Shown one piece after another: positions 39,063-47,580 of a stretch of 64,000 nucleotides of DNA. Under the pieces are notes generated by a model, which saw only the letters and a list, made by a program, of their open reading frames with translations, was not told the DNA's origin and did no database searches. Within the stretch, counting starts at the first letter, position 1; the number at the start of each line of letters is the position of its first letter. The translations under genes were made by a program, and so were the position numbers. This stretch comes from Fuerstiella sp. (lineage in GTDB: Bacteria; Planctomycetota; Planctomycetia; Planctomycetales; Planctomycetaceae), in contig JALHMY010000044.1 of the NCBI GenBank assembly GCA_022843805.1, positions 1 to 64,000 of the forward strand. The letters run 5' to 3'.

Positions 39063-39096
39063 CGGTTCCGCCTGCGATGTGCAGGGCGGAACCGTC
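39063..39096 (-). terminator. Terminator-like hairpin between tssC and second tssC
   Basis: In the minus direction, ACGGTTCCGCC pairs perfectly with GGCGGAACCGT (39086-39096 with 39063-39073), extended by an inner TGC/GCA pairing, and is followed by TTTGCTGCTTTTT. It lies between the tssC stop (39125) and the second tssC. In mid-operon position it would act as a partial terminator or mRNA 3' end that makes tssB/tssC messages more abundant than the downstream genes. Confidence 0.75.
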
Positions 39097-39124
39097 CACC
39101 TGTTCAATCAACGGGCTCCAGCCA

Positions 39125-40615
39125 CTAAGCCTTCTGAGGCAGTTTAGCGACCATTCGCAGCGAGGTTGTCAGCTCTTCCAGCTGCAGCCACGGACGCAGC
39201 AATGCCACCGCATTGTACGAACCGGGAGAGCCCGGAATTTCTTCCACGCTGATCCTCGCCTCGGCCAGCGGGTACCGAGCCTTCATTTCAGGACTTGGTG
39301 ACGGGTCTTCCAGAACATAACTGGCGATCCAGCGTTTCAGGAAATCCTCCATATCCTTGCGTTCCATAAACGAACCGATTTTGTCGCGAGCAATACACTT
39401 CAGGAAGTGTGCAATGCGGGAAGCCGCCATGATGTACGGCAATCGGGCCGAAATCTTGGCGTTTGCTGTCGCGTCAGTGTCATCGTACGTAACCGGTCGC
39501 TGACAGGTCTGCGCACCAAAGAACACCGAGTAATCCGTGTTCTTGAAATGACAAAGAGGCAGAAATCCTTCTTTGCTCAATTCCGCTTCACGCCGGTCAG
39601 TAATGCCGATTTCCGTCGGACACTTGGAGTCAATATCACCATCGTCGCTTACGAAATTGTGAACTGGCAGGCCATCCACTTTACCACCGTTCTCCACCCC
39701 GCGAATCGCTGTACACCAGCTGGTTTCAGCAAACGCCTTCGTCAGGTTGGTTCCCATCACGTACGCTGCATTCATCCAGCAGTAGTCGTTATGGGAAGCG
39801 GGTTTGGATTCGCCGCGAGCATCCAGTTCGAATTCTTCGTAACCGAATTCTTCGATCGGTTTTGTGGCAGCACCGTACGGAAGCCGTCCCAGCACTCGTG
39901 GCATTACCAGAGTGACGTAACGAGAGTCGTCGGAGTTGCGGAAGGAGTTCCACTTTGTGTACTTCTTCCCCATGAAAATCTTTTCAATGTCGCGAGGCTT
40001 CGTCAGATCAGTCCAGCTCTCAAATCCGAACAATGCCGGATCCGCCGCAGAAATGAACGGACAATGAGCCGCAGCACAGACACCTGAAATCTTTTCAAGC
40101 AGATCGATATCTTCGGGATGATTGGTGATTTCGTAATCCCCAACCAGTGCACCGAACGGCTCGCCGCCCGGCATGCCAAACTCGTCTTCATACAGCTTCT
40201 TGAAAATCTGGCTCTGATCGAATTCAACGGCCTTATCCAGGTCCTTGAACAGCTCCCGCTTCGAAATATTTAATACTCGAAGTTTCAACTGCTTACTGGT
40301 TTCGGAGTTCATCACCAGATGAAATAAGCCTCGCCACGAGCCTTCCAGCTTCTGAAACTGCTCGTTGTGCATGATCTGAGCAAGCTGACGAGACATTTTC
40401 TCGTCAATTTGTTTGATGGCGGCACGAATCGTTTTTGTGACGCTTTTGTCCCAGACCAGCGTTCCTTCCATCGCCGCGCCGATCAGGTTCTTCACCATAT
40501 CGCGGCCTTCTTCACGCTCCACCGCTTTCGGCATTGCGGACGTAATCTGATCCAGAAGGCTGAGCGAAGATTCACTCGCCTGTGCTGACTGAGCAGCCTG
40601 TTGTTCTGCACTCAT
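39125..40615 (-). CDS. tssC: T6SS sheath large subunit TssC (VipB)
   Basis: A 496-residue TssC. TssB and TssC form the contractile sheath around the Hcp tube. Clear family stretches are [58 protein letters not shown] and [18 protein letters not shown]. The ATG overlaps the tssB stop codon (ATGA at 40612-40615), so translation is coupled and keeps the two subunits in balance. Length and motifs are all standard. Confidence 0.97.
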   Translation of the reverse strand: MSAEQQAAQSAQASESSLSLLDQITSAMPKAVEREEGRDMVKNLIGAAMEGTLVWDKSVTKTIRAAIKQIDEKMSRQLAQIMHNEQFQKLEGSWRGLFHLVMNSETSKQLKLRVLNISKRELFKDLDKAVEFDQSQIFKKLYEDEFGMPGGEPFGALVGDYEITNHPEDIDLLEKISGVCAAAHCPFISAADPALFGFESWTDLTKPRDIEKIFMGKKYTKWNSFRNSDDSRYVTLVMPRVLGRLPYGAATKPIEEFGYEEFELDARGESKPASHNDYCWMNAAYVMGTNLTKAFAETSWCTAIRGVENGGKVDGLPVHNFVSDDGDIDSKCPTEIGITDRREAELSKEGFLPLCHFKNTDYSVFFGAQTCQRPVTYDDTDATANAKISARLPYIMAASRIAHFLKCIARDKIGSFMERKDMEDFLKRWIASYVLEDPSPSPEMKARYPLAEARISVEEIPGSPGSYNAVALLRPWLQLEELTTSLRMVAKLPQKA

Positions 40616-41145
40616 TTGTCACCCCCATCCGCGTTGTTATCCTGTGAACCTGAAACCCCTGACTCACTCGCCAGCTGCTGCACCTTCCCGGAATCGCTGA
40701 GGATTTTTTCCAGCTGAGCTTCCAGGTTTTCTGACTGATCCATGGTGGTCAGCAGATCTCTCAGCTTGTCCCGAGAGTCCAGAAGACTCTTCAGTACCGG
40801 AACCTGCTCGACGATCCGCCCCGGATCAAAGTCTTCCATTGATGTGAAGTTGAGTTTGACAGCCATTTCGCTGTCGCCACCCTGAAGCGTATTCTTCACC
40901 CGAATGTTCAGCTCGGGGCTGATGTTCTTCATCACATCATTGATGGAATCGCGATCAATCTGTACGAATTTACGCTGAGTTAATGCCTTCGGCGGAGTCG
41001 ACGGATTACCGGAAAAGTCGCCCATCACTCCCATGACGAAGGGCAGCTCCTTCTTCACCACTGCATCGCCGATCTCAACATCATAGGTGATGTGGACGCG
41101 AGGTTTTCGAACCCGGTCCAGCTTATGCTGGATTGACTTGGCCAT
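40612..41145 (-). CDS. tssB: T6SS sheath small subunit TssB (VipA)
   Basis: A 177-residue TssB. The N-terminus [21 protein letters not shown] and the following [14 protein letters not shown] are the typical TssB sequence. I choose ATG 41145 because AAAGGTG lies 8 bases upstream; the GTG at 41154 lies inside that ribosome-binding sequence. It is 106 bp downstream of tssA and overlaps tssC. The C-terminus is Ser/Gly/Asp-rich. Confidence 0.96.
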   Translation of the reverse strand: MAKSIQHKLDRVRKPRVHITYDVEIGDAVVKKELPFVMGVMGDFSGNPSTPPKALTQRKFVQIDRDSINDVMKNISPELNIRVKNTLQGGDSEMAVKLNFTSMEDFDPGRIVEQVPVLKSLLDSRDKLRDLLTTMDQSENLEAQLEKILSDSGKVQQLASESGVSGSQDNNADGGDK

Positions 41146-41251
41146 TTCAGACACCTTTCATATTGATCTTCAGAAGGACCGCAGACAACACCCGTTGGCA
41201 AGCCAAACAGGATTCCTGTAACGCAAATTTCAGCTGGAAAAGCTTCAAAAA

Positions 41252-42361
41252 CTACTGATATTCGGGATTTTCAATTCCCACATCCCTGAACAACTGACGC
41301 CGAACCTCAGAGTCTGAAATCAAATCCAGATACAGCTCCTGCGGCGTCATTTTGCCGCGTCGAATCGCTTTTCTGATCTCAGACGGCAGAATACTCTGAG
41401 GTTCATGGGTTTCGAACCATACAGCGACAGTTTCAAGCACATTGAACGCATCGTTGCGAGAGCCAATCCCCGCTTTTCCGCCTCCGCCCGTGGCTGTTCC
41501 ACCTGCCGATCCCTGAACAGCGACACCTTCCCCGCCTGATACCTCATCGGCAGAGCTTTCCTCTGACACCTCCGTCAGCCGATTCCCGGCGACCTGACGC
41601 AGGATGCTGTCGGCATCTTCAAGCGACTTAACGAACTTCGAAAGATTCGGAGCTTCAGCATCTCCAACTTTTACTTCCAGAGTTTCCTGCAGTGCGGACA
41701 CAGCACTGACAGCGTTTCGGATGTCAGCCGCCAGCCGGCGAAAATAACGATCATCAGTTTCCGCTACTGCCCTGTTGAAGACCTCCAGCGTCACCGCTCC
41801 ACTGGAAACCCGGTTTTCACGCTCGTCAGGCGATAACGCCTCAAGTTGCTTTGCCTGAGAATACTGCCAGACAACCATCTGCCCAACTGCCGTGTCGTCG
41901 GTAATCGGCACTCTCATCAGTGGATACGTAATCACTTCGCCGTTCAAACGCGATAACGGTCGGAGTGTTGTCTCCACACCATCCTCGTCCGGCGTCGGAA
42001 GCAGTTCCCCCCAAAAATTGTCCAGCAGCTCACGAGTTAAACTCAGAGACTGGGCCAGCCCGGCGAATCCGTCGAGGCGAATTGACGCCTCAATCATGTA
42101 GGCAACAATTTCCAGGTCCTTCGCACAGGTGCGAAGATACTCCTGCCCATTCTCCCACACATCCCGCCAGAGAGACACGGAACTGGCCGACGATTCTCCA
42201 TTGATGTCCGACTGCCGCTCCTCATCACGAGCTTCATTTCGAGCATCGCGGATCTGGCGATACAAATTGTTGGGATCATCGTCGTCGCGAAGATCCACGC
42301 CCCCACGTGATGTCCCATCGAACGGCGATAGCAGGGAAGCAATGTCCATATCCAGGCTCAT
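41252..42361 (-). CDS. tssA: T6SS protein TssA (ImpA N-terminal domain)
   Basis: About 369 residues of the TssA/ImpA family. TssA proteins organise baseplate assembly or cap the growing sheath. The N-terminal ImpA domain begins DIASLLSPF and includes SLWRDVWENGQEYLRTCAKDLEIVAYMIEA and LSLTRELLDNFWGELLPTPDEDG, which is diagnostic. The Gly/Ala-rich middle is a linker. The C-terminus (EPQSILPSEIRKAIRR, then LISDSEVRRQLFRDVGI) fits the end of the short TssA type. ATG 42361 is chosen because GAGG lies upstream and the conserved domain follows; the frame extends 29 codons further. It follows the sigma factor gene. Confidence 0.93.
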   Translation of the reverse strand: MSLDMDIASLLSPFDGTSRGGVDLRDDDDPNNLYRQIRDARNEARDEERQSDINGESSASSVSLWRDVWENGQEYLRTCAKDLEIVAYMIEASIRLDGFAGLAQSLSLTRELLDNFWGELLPTPDEDGVETTLRPLSRLNGEVITYPLMRVPITDDTAVGQMVVWQYSQAKQLEALSPDERENRVSSGAVTLEVFNRAVAETDDRYFRRLAADIRNAVSAVSALQETLEVKVGDAEAPNLSKFVKSLEDADSILRQVAGNRLTEVSEESSADEVSGGEGVAVQGSAGGTATGGGGKAGIGSRNDAFNVLETVAVWFETHEPQSILPSEIRKAIRRGKMTPQELYLDLISDSEVRRQLFRDVGIENPEYQ

Positions 42362-42451
42362 GCAGACTACCTCACGGGTGCCCCGAAATGCTGTACTTGC
42401 ATTTGGTGAATCAGGCCAAAAGGCTAGCAAAGTCAGAAAAGAATTCAATCG

Positions 42452-43129
42452 TCAGGATTTTTCGGCCAGCTGAAGAGACAGACTGTCCAGAGTTCTGGCA
42501 TGGAGTCGACTTGCCCAGGCCTTACTGATTCCAATCTTCTCACCAGCGTCTTTGATCGACAGGCCTTCAAAGTAGATGTACCGGAGCAAAGTCTGCTCCT
42601 GCTCAGGCAGGTCCGCCATTAGTTTCTCCACTGTCCGTCTCACATCAGCAGCCTCAGACGCCTCCGAGGGTGAACGATGATCGACCATTTTTTCGTTGTT
42701 TTCGCCGGCAAAATGAGTCAGTACATACGCGGCACTCAATGAACGCACGGTTCGCGAAAACCAGTCAACTTCCTCAGAAACCGTGTCATCGCCGTGATTA
42801 TTCTTCAAAACCTCATTCGCGGCCTGCTCATACTTTCCACGACTGTAGTCCGCCTTGCTGAACCACGACATCGTCGAGAGGCCGTCCAGTATCGCCCCTC
42901 GAACACGATAATAAGCATACGTTGTAAACTGATTGCCACGACTCTGATCAAAATCCCGGGCAGCCTCGGCAAGGCCTACCTGCCCGTAACCAATCAGATC
43001 GTCCAGTTCGACAGAACGAGGAAGCTTCTGATGGATTTTCCACGCAATCGAGCGGACCAGTCCCTGGCAGCTGTGGATCAGTTCTCCCGCCGATCGGGAT
43101 CTCGGATCGTTATTCTGCATTGGATGCAA
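42452..43129 (-). CDS. FliA/WhiG-type RNA polymerase sigma factor in the T6SS operon
   Basis: A 225-residue sigma factor of the sigma-70 family with no region 1. Region 2 reads LVRSIAWKIHQKLPRSVELDDLIGYGQVGLAEAARDFDQSRGNQFTTY in several short motifs, including the core-binding LDDLIGYGQVGL and the -10-reading FTTYAYYRVRGAI. Region 4 has EQTLLRYIYFEGLSIKDAGEKIGISKAWASRLHARTLDSL, a helix-turn-helix for the -35 box. This architecture is that of the FliA/WhiG group. It overlaps the preceding small gene by 20 bp and precedes tssA by 90 bp, so it is made with the T6SS. I infer that it drives T6SS promoters, including tssK-tssL or the giant-protein operon. Confidence 0.9.
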   Translation of the reverse strand: MHPMQNNDPRSRSAGELIHSCQGLVRSIAWKIHQKLPRSVELDDLIGYGQVGLAEAARDFDQSRGNQFTTYAYYRVRGAILDGLSTMSWFSKADYSRGKYEQAANEVLKNNHGDDTVSEEVDWFSRTVRSLSAAYVLTHFAGENNEKMVDHRSPSEASEAADVRRTVEKLMADLPEQEQTLLRYIYFEGLSIKDAGEKIGISKAWASRLHARTLDSLSLQLAEKS

Positions 43130-43523
43130 GCCTCACCAAATGCCCCCAGAGGCGTTCGAGCCGTTCTCTTGCCGAAATATCCTCATAAATCGACGCTGCA
43201 ACAGATTTTTGCATCGCCTGCCGCTGGACCACAGGCAACACCGTCATCTGTCCGGCCACAACATTCACCATGGCCAGCAGTACAGGATCAAAACAGAATT
43301 CGTATTCCTTCAAATTCCGCGCAATCGCTAACAACTCCTCACGAAATTTGTCGCCCGAAGGATCTCGAAGTGCCTGCGGATCATTCTCTGCCGCCGACAA
43401 AATCTGCTCCAGAATTCCATCCAGCCCCAATTCTCTGATGTCCGACTTAACAGACTCAGGACGCTCCTGCCTTCCGTCAGCCCCAAACGATTCATTGGAA
43501 TCAGGCTGCGAACTACTGAGCAC
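43110..43523 (-). CDS. Unknown small protein, first gene of the T6SS operon
   Basis: A 137-residue acidic, mostly helical protein with no signal peptide or membrane helix and no recognised family. The middle segment YEFCFDPVLLAMVNVVAGQMTVLPVVQRQAM is hydrophobic. The GTG start at 43523 is supported by AAGGAG at 43530-43535 with 6-base spacing. It overlaps the sigma factor gene by 20 bp. Genes coupled to an alternative sigma factor are often its anti-sigma factor or partner, which is a guess here; a T6SS structural or chaperone role is also possible. Confidence 0.75.
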   Translation of the reverse strand: MLSSSQPDSNESFGADGRQERPESVKSDIRELGLDGILEQILSAAENDPQALRDPSGDKFREELLAIARNLKEYEFCFDPVLLAMVNVVAGQMTVLPVVQRQAMQKSVAASIYEDISARERLERLWGHLVRLASNAE

Positions 43524-44001
43524 TCCGTTCTCCTTGTTTTAAATTGTCAGAAACAGACCGTCGGGGGAAACACGCGATGAAAACTCAATCAAACTCTCAA
43601 AATCTTTATCTTAACACCCGCGCAAGTGGTCGCGCGTGCACTCGTAGTTATTTGTCGCAGGCGCGGCATCGAATAGTCGAAGCCGCACGGGAATACCTAA
43701 CCAGAGAAGGGCGAAACGTCCCCCGATTCCGGCTGTCCTGATCTGGGTCACGGTTCCGGAGCAATTCAGGGCCAGTACGGTGGCATGCATCAGGCTAATC
43801 TTTTGACATCCGATTGTCACGCCTGAATCCTGTACCTTCATGATGCCAACGCACGCGGAATCGGACTCGCCATTGCACGTTCTTGACACGATTCTGCAAT
43901 ATCGGTTGTCCATTATTCAAAAGGTCGACTCCTTCTGCTATACACACCGCAGTCAATTCCCTGAAAGGGGGTCGCCGTCGTAAAGGTTCGAAGGGACTAT
44001 C
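43524..44001. promoter_or_regulatory. Divergent control region of the T6SS
   Basis: A 478-bp stretch between the minus T6SS operon and the plus tssK-tssL unit, so it must hold both promoters. Ribosome-binding sites are clear at both ends (AAGGAG at 43530-43535; GAAGGGA just before 44002). A TTGACA at 43883-43888 faces tssK but lacks a good -10 partner. Short open frames here have no recognisable content. I could not fix a promoter for the operon's own sigma factor. Confidence 0.5.
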
Positions 44002-45417
44002 ATGGGCTCCAATTCGTTACTTTGGGGGGAAGGGCTGTTTCTTCGTCCCCATCACTTTCAGAGCATCGAAAGGCAATTCCATGAAACACGGAGAATCTCC
44101 GACTCATGGAGTACTCCGAATTACTACGGTTTGCACAAGATTTCGATCGAAACGGATGCTTTGTCAAACTGGCGTGTTTCGCTCAGCAGCTGCCACCTGC
44201 GCTTAATGGATGGCACCCTGCTGCGATTTCCGGAGGACTGTCATATCTCCCCGGTTTCGATCCCGAAGACAACGTTCCGCAATATTGAATCCCGCGTGAG
44301 GGTTTATGTTGGCATTTCTGAACTGCGACGCGGCACGAACAATATCGCGACAAGCTCAGATTCACTGACGCCGGCGCGATATGTGGCGCACTCAGAAGGG
44401 ATTGAAGATGAAAATCGGGCAGGGAATCCTCAGGAAATTGAATACAGAAAGCTCAATCCGCAAATTCTGATCGGGGACGACGCGGCGCGAGGTTTTGATG
44501 CAATTCCCATCATGCAGCTGCGACTCGGGGCAACCGCCGAAGCTCCTCCGCAGCTTGACCCCGACTATATTCCTCCAATTCTCGTTCAGGAAGCGTGGGC
44601 TCCGCTCGCGAGCTTCATCCGTTCTGTTTATGACCGGCTGGGGGCCACTGCCGAACAGCTGGCGCGGCAAATGGTCGACCGTGGAGTGGCGTTTGCCAGC
44701 GGTCATCGTGAAGACCTGGAACGCATCCTGCACCTGCACTCAGTGAATACTGCCCTGGGCGGTCTTTCCGTTCTGCCGTTCTCGCGAGGACTTCATCCGT
44801 TCCTGCTATATACAGAACTGTGCCGGGCTGTGGGATCTCTCGCGATTTTTCGTCGTGAACGAAAAATGCCCGAGCTTCCACTTTATGATCACGACAATCT
44901 CGCCCTTTGCTTCCTGAGCCTCCGCCGTTTGCTCGAAATTGAAGTCAGCGCCGACGAATCGTATGTGCGCATACCGTTCGCTGCTCAGGGGCTGCAAATG
45001 TCCGTGCGACTGAAGGCCGACTGGCTGGAACCGGCCTGGGCCTTTTATATCGGCGTTGAAGCCAATCTGAAAACGACTCGTGTCACCGAACTTCTCTCCG
45101 AAAAAGAGCTCGGAATGAAGGCCGGCAGCACCGAAGAAGTTGACCACATTTATCGAATGGGACGGCGAGGTGTTCGGTTTGTTCCGGTTGGAGACGCCCC
45201 ACGAGTGTTTCCACGAGCGAACTGGCATTACTTTCGTGTTGACCGGGATGACGCATGGACGAATGTTGAACGAAGCCTGAACCTTGGCGTTCGCTTTAAT
45301 GAGCGAATGGTGCAAAAACAGGTAAACGGTGAAAATCGAGTGGATGTTATGGACCGTGAATCAGGAAGCCTTGTTTCACTCGCATTTTCACTGTTTGCAA
45401 TCCGTTCTTCCACCTGA
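44002..45417 (+). CDS. tssK: T6SS baseplate protein TssK (ImpJ/VasE)
   Basis: A 471-residue TssK. TssK links the baseplate to the membrane complex and is the most conserved part of the T6SS, related to phage receptor-binding proteins. The N-terminus LLWGEGLFLRPHHFQSIERQFHE is the family signature, and the later GLHPFLLYTELCRAVGSLAIF segment fits its middle domain. The start follows GAAGGGA. It is divergent from the main T6SS operon and lies upstream of tssL. Confidence 0.96.
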   Translation: MGSNSLLWGEGLFLRPHHFQSIERQFHETRRISDSWSTPNYYGLHKISIETDALSNWRVSLSSCHLRLMDGTLLRFPEDCHISPVSIPKTTFRNIESRVRVYVGISELRRGTNNIATSSDSLTPARYVAHSEGIEDENRAGNPQEIEYRKLNPQILIGDDAARGFDAIPIMQLRLGATAEAPPQLDPDYIPPILVQEAWAPLASFIRSVYDRLGATAEQLARQMVDRGVAFASGHREDLERILHLHSVNTALGGLSVLPFSRGLHPFLLYTELCRAVGSLAIFRRERKMPELPLYDHDNLALCFLSLRRLLEIEVSADESYVRIPFAAQGLQMSVRLKADWLEPAWAFYIGVEANLKTTRVTELLSEKELGMKAGSTEEVDHIYRMGRRGVRFVPVGDAPRVFPRANWHYFRVDRDDAWTNVERSLNLGVRFNERMVQKQVNGENRVDVMDRESGSLVSLAFSLFAIRSST

Positions 45418-45530
45418 AATTCCTGCCGAACCGAAGCCATGCAGACTTCAGTGACTTCGCCGCAGCCGGATAAGTATTCCGTCCTGCAAACTTACTGAAA
45501 TCCTCTCAGTTTACCGAAGTGTACGTGATT

Positions 45531-46238
45531 ATGAGCACATCAGTCATCAGGCTTGCTGAGCCGTTCTTTCAGAAAGTCCTTTCACTCGTCAATCAGCCTG
45601 CGTCCGATCCCGAACAACTTCCGCAATTGCAGCGACACCTGACAGCAGACCTGCAGGCGATCGAGCAGAAAGTGGCGTCCGGCGTTGCAGGTGTGTCCGC
45701 CGGGGAATGGCAGTCTCTGAAACGTGTCCTGATCTACTGGGCCGATGAAGTCCTGACCACTCATATTCCTGAGTGGGAAAACTTTGTGCTCGAACATGAA
45801 TATTTCGGGGAGAAAAACCGGGCATGGAAATTCTACGTGGAAGCAGAGCAATGCGTTCCAACCGGTAGTCCCGAAGCCGCCGAACTGTTCTACCTCGCCA
45901 TGGTACTCGGGTTTACCGGAGACCTGGAAGGTGCCTTCAAATACGAAATGCAGAAGGAACTGCCCGGACGGAAAGCAGATCTGGCAGAATCAAGAAAATA
46001 CTACGCGGCGCAAATGCAGCGTCGTATTCGACATGAATCTGCCGGTGATATTCAGGGTGAACCACTGGAAGGCGATGTCGAGCCACTGCACAGTGACGGT
46101 GTTCTGAAAGCCGGGCTCGGTACATTCATCCTCAGCTGCCTTGCCCTGATGATCGTTGTTGGCTGGTATCTGCTCAATGAAAAACCAGGCAACAGGCCCG
46201 CTCCCGCCGAAACGGCTCAAAAGGCTACAGCAAAATAA
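45531..46238 (+). CDS. tssL: T6SS inner-membrane protein TssL (DotU)
   Basis: About 235 residues of the DotU/TssL family. TssL sits in the inner membrane with TssM. The cytoplasmic helical domain has the expected LIYWADEVLTTHIPEWENF segment and FYLAMVLGFTGDLEGAFKY, and a single membrane helix lies near the C-terminus (LGTFILSCLALMIVVGWYLL). No peptidoglycan-binding OmpA-type extension follows. ATG 45531 is chosen over GTG 45519. No TssM follows it, unlike the usual order; the TssM-like gene lies at 22090-23760 on the other strand. Confidence 0.93.
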   Translation: MSTSVIRLAEPFFQKVLSLVNQPASDPEQLPQLQRHLTADLQAIEQKVASGVAGVSAGEWQSLKRVLIYWADEVLTTHIPEWENFVLEHEYFGEKNRAWKFYVEAEQCVPTGSPEAAELFYLAMVLGFTGDLEGAFKYEMQKELPGRKADLAESRKYYAAQMQRRIRHESAGDIQGEPLEGDVEPLHSDGVLKAGLGTFILSCLALMIVVGWYLLNEKPGNRPAPAETAQKATAK

Positions 46239-46334
46239 TCTCGAATGCCTGTCCTGTCAGCCTTCCCTGCTATTTAAGTATCTCGGTGATGTCAAAAGGG
46301 AACTCAAACAGGAACTTGACCATCTGAGGGCACT

Positions 46335-47222
46335 ATGCCAAAACGGGCGTTGCTACTTGTGAATCGAAAGGCTCGACGCGGGCATGAAGACCTCGCTCGT
46401 ATCCGTGAGCGACTCAGTGTCGGAGGATTGGAATTAATCGAGCCACCTGAAAGTGGGTCAAATTTATCTGATGTGATTCGTCAGCATCAGCAAAAAGCAG
46501 ATCTGGTCATTTTGGGAGGCGGCGACGGCACGATAAATCAGTCGCTTGAGGGGCTTTGGGGGGCTCAGCTTCCTTTGGGTGTGCTGCCACTGGGGACGGC
46601 GAACGATTTTGCTCGCACTCTGACATTGCCGGCTGATCCGTTGGCCGCGTGTGATGTGATTGTTGATGGTCATATGCAGCGTATTGATCTGGGCAAAGTC
46701 AATGATCATCTGTTTGTGAATGTTGCCAGTATGGGACTTGCGTCTGAAGTGACACGTCGTCTGTCACGCAGTGCGAAGACCCACTGGGGAGTTCTGGCCT
46801 ATTTGTGGGCATCCATTGGCGCCATGCTGCGAGGAAGACCGTTTACCGCGGAGATCAGCTGCGACGGGGAAAAATTTTGTGTTCGCACATGGCAGGTGGC
46901 TGTGGGCAATGGGCGCAACTATGGAGGCGGCATGACCATTCATGAAAATGCCCGCATCGACGACGGCCTGCTTGACCTCTACAGCCTGGAAATGAAACGA
47001 GTCTGGCAAATTCTACCGCTGCTCCCTGCACTCCGTCGCGGCAGGCTGGACCCCGTTCTTCCAGTGCGTTCAATGCGGGGAAAAGCAATTGAAGTCCGTC
47101 CGCTGGGCCGTCACCGAAGCATCATTGCGGATGGGGAGAGGGTCGGGACGACTCCTGCCGTCTTTAGGTTGTTACCACAGGCACTTTCTGTCTTTGTACC
47201 GATACCGCAGACAGATGTTTGA
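46335..47222 (+). CDS. YegS-like diacylglycerol/lipid kinase
   Basis: A 295-residue soluble lipid kinase of the diacylglycerol kinase catalytic family (YegS/BmrU type). Signatures are VNRKARRG at the start, the nucleotide-binding GGGDGTINQSLEGLWG near residue 60, and PLGTANDFARTLTLP near residue 85. It phosphorylates a lipid such as diacylglycerol or a related lipid; the substrate cannot be told. It lies 96 bp after tssL, possibly in the same transcript, with no clear link to secretion. Confidence 0.93.
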   Translation: MPKRALLLVNRKARRGHEDLARIRERLSVGGLELIEPPESGSNLSDVIRQHQQKADLVILGGGDGTINQSLEGLWGAQLPLGVLPLGTANDFARTLTLPADPLAACDVIVDGHMQRIDLGKVNDHLFVNVASMGLASEVTRRLSRSAKTHWGVLAYLWASIGAMLRGRPFTAEISCDGEKFCVRTWQVAVGNGRNYGGGMTIHENARIDDGLLDLYSLEMKRVWQILPLLPALRRGRLDPVLPVRSMRGKAIEVRPLGRHRSIIADGERVGTTPAVFRLLPQALSVFVPIPQTDV

Positions 47223-47580
47223 AAAAATTCTGAGAGAATTTAAGCAACCGTAGTTCGTATCGGACGAGAATCAATCGTGTCTGTTTTTTGCTTCGAGGCT
47301 GTTACAGAGACACGTTGCACTCAATTCATCAATTTCCGGCTTCCCGATCCGGCATCATGACAGGATCGCTCCGCGCGGATGCAGCCGGATAAATTCCAGG
47401 CTGTCTGGTCTGATGAGTATTACTGTGACGCCATGATCCGCGCCATGCGCACCGCTCTGTTGCTCGCATTTAGCGTTCGCGGTTCGCCTCATGGACGGAT
47501 GGCAATGCGCACCCTGTTGCAGTTCCGGTACGACTTGTTTCTGTGCAGCCTCATGCGCTCTTTTCAAATGGAGTACTCAA
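47223..47580. other. Intergenic region after the lipid kinase
   Basis: A 358-bp stretch with no recognisable gene, RNA or terminator hairpin. It ends in the ribosome-binding site GGAG at 47570-47573 of the following gene. Confidence 0.6.

Noticed and set aside
43880-43900. Possible sigma-54 site TTGACACG...TGCAA before tssK
   Set aside because: The -24 element is imperfect and the spacing between GA and GC is one base short of the required ten.
43611-43913. 100-codon minus-strand frame in the T6SS control region
   Set aside because: No recognisable domain, no good ribosome-binding site, and it would fill the space needed for the promoters.
43890-43930. CCGATAT-like element on the minus strand as a FliA-type -10 box
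   Set aside because: No TAAA-type -35 at the right distance; too weak to call a promoter of the operon's sigma factor.
47223-47580. Search for hcp, vgrG, PAAR or a small immunity gene near tssL
   Set aside because: The region has only short frames without the size, motifs or ribosome-binding sites expected.
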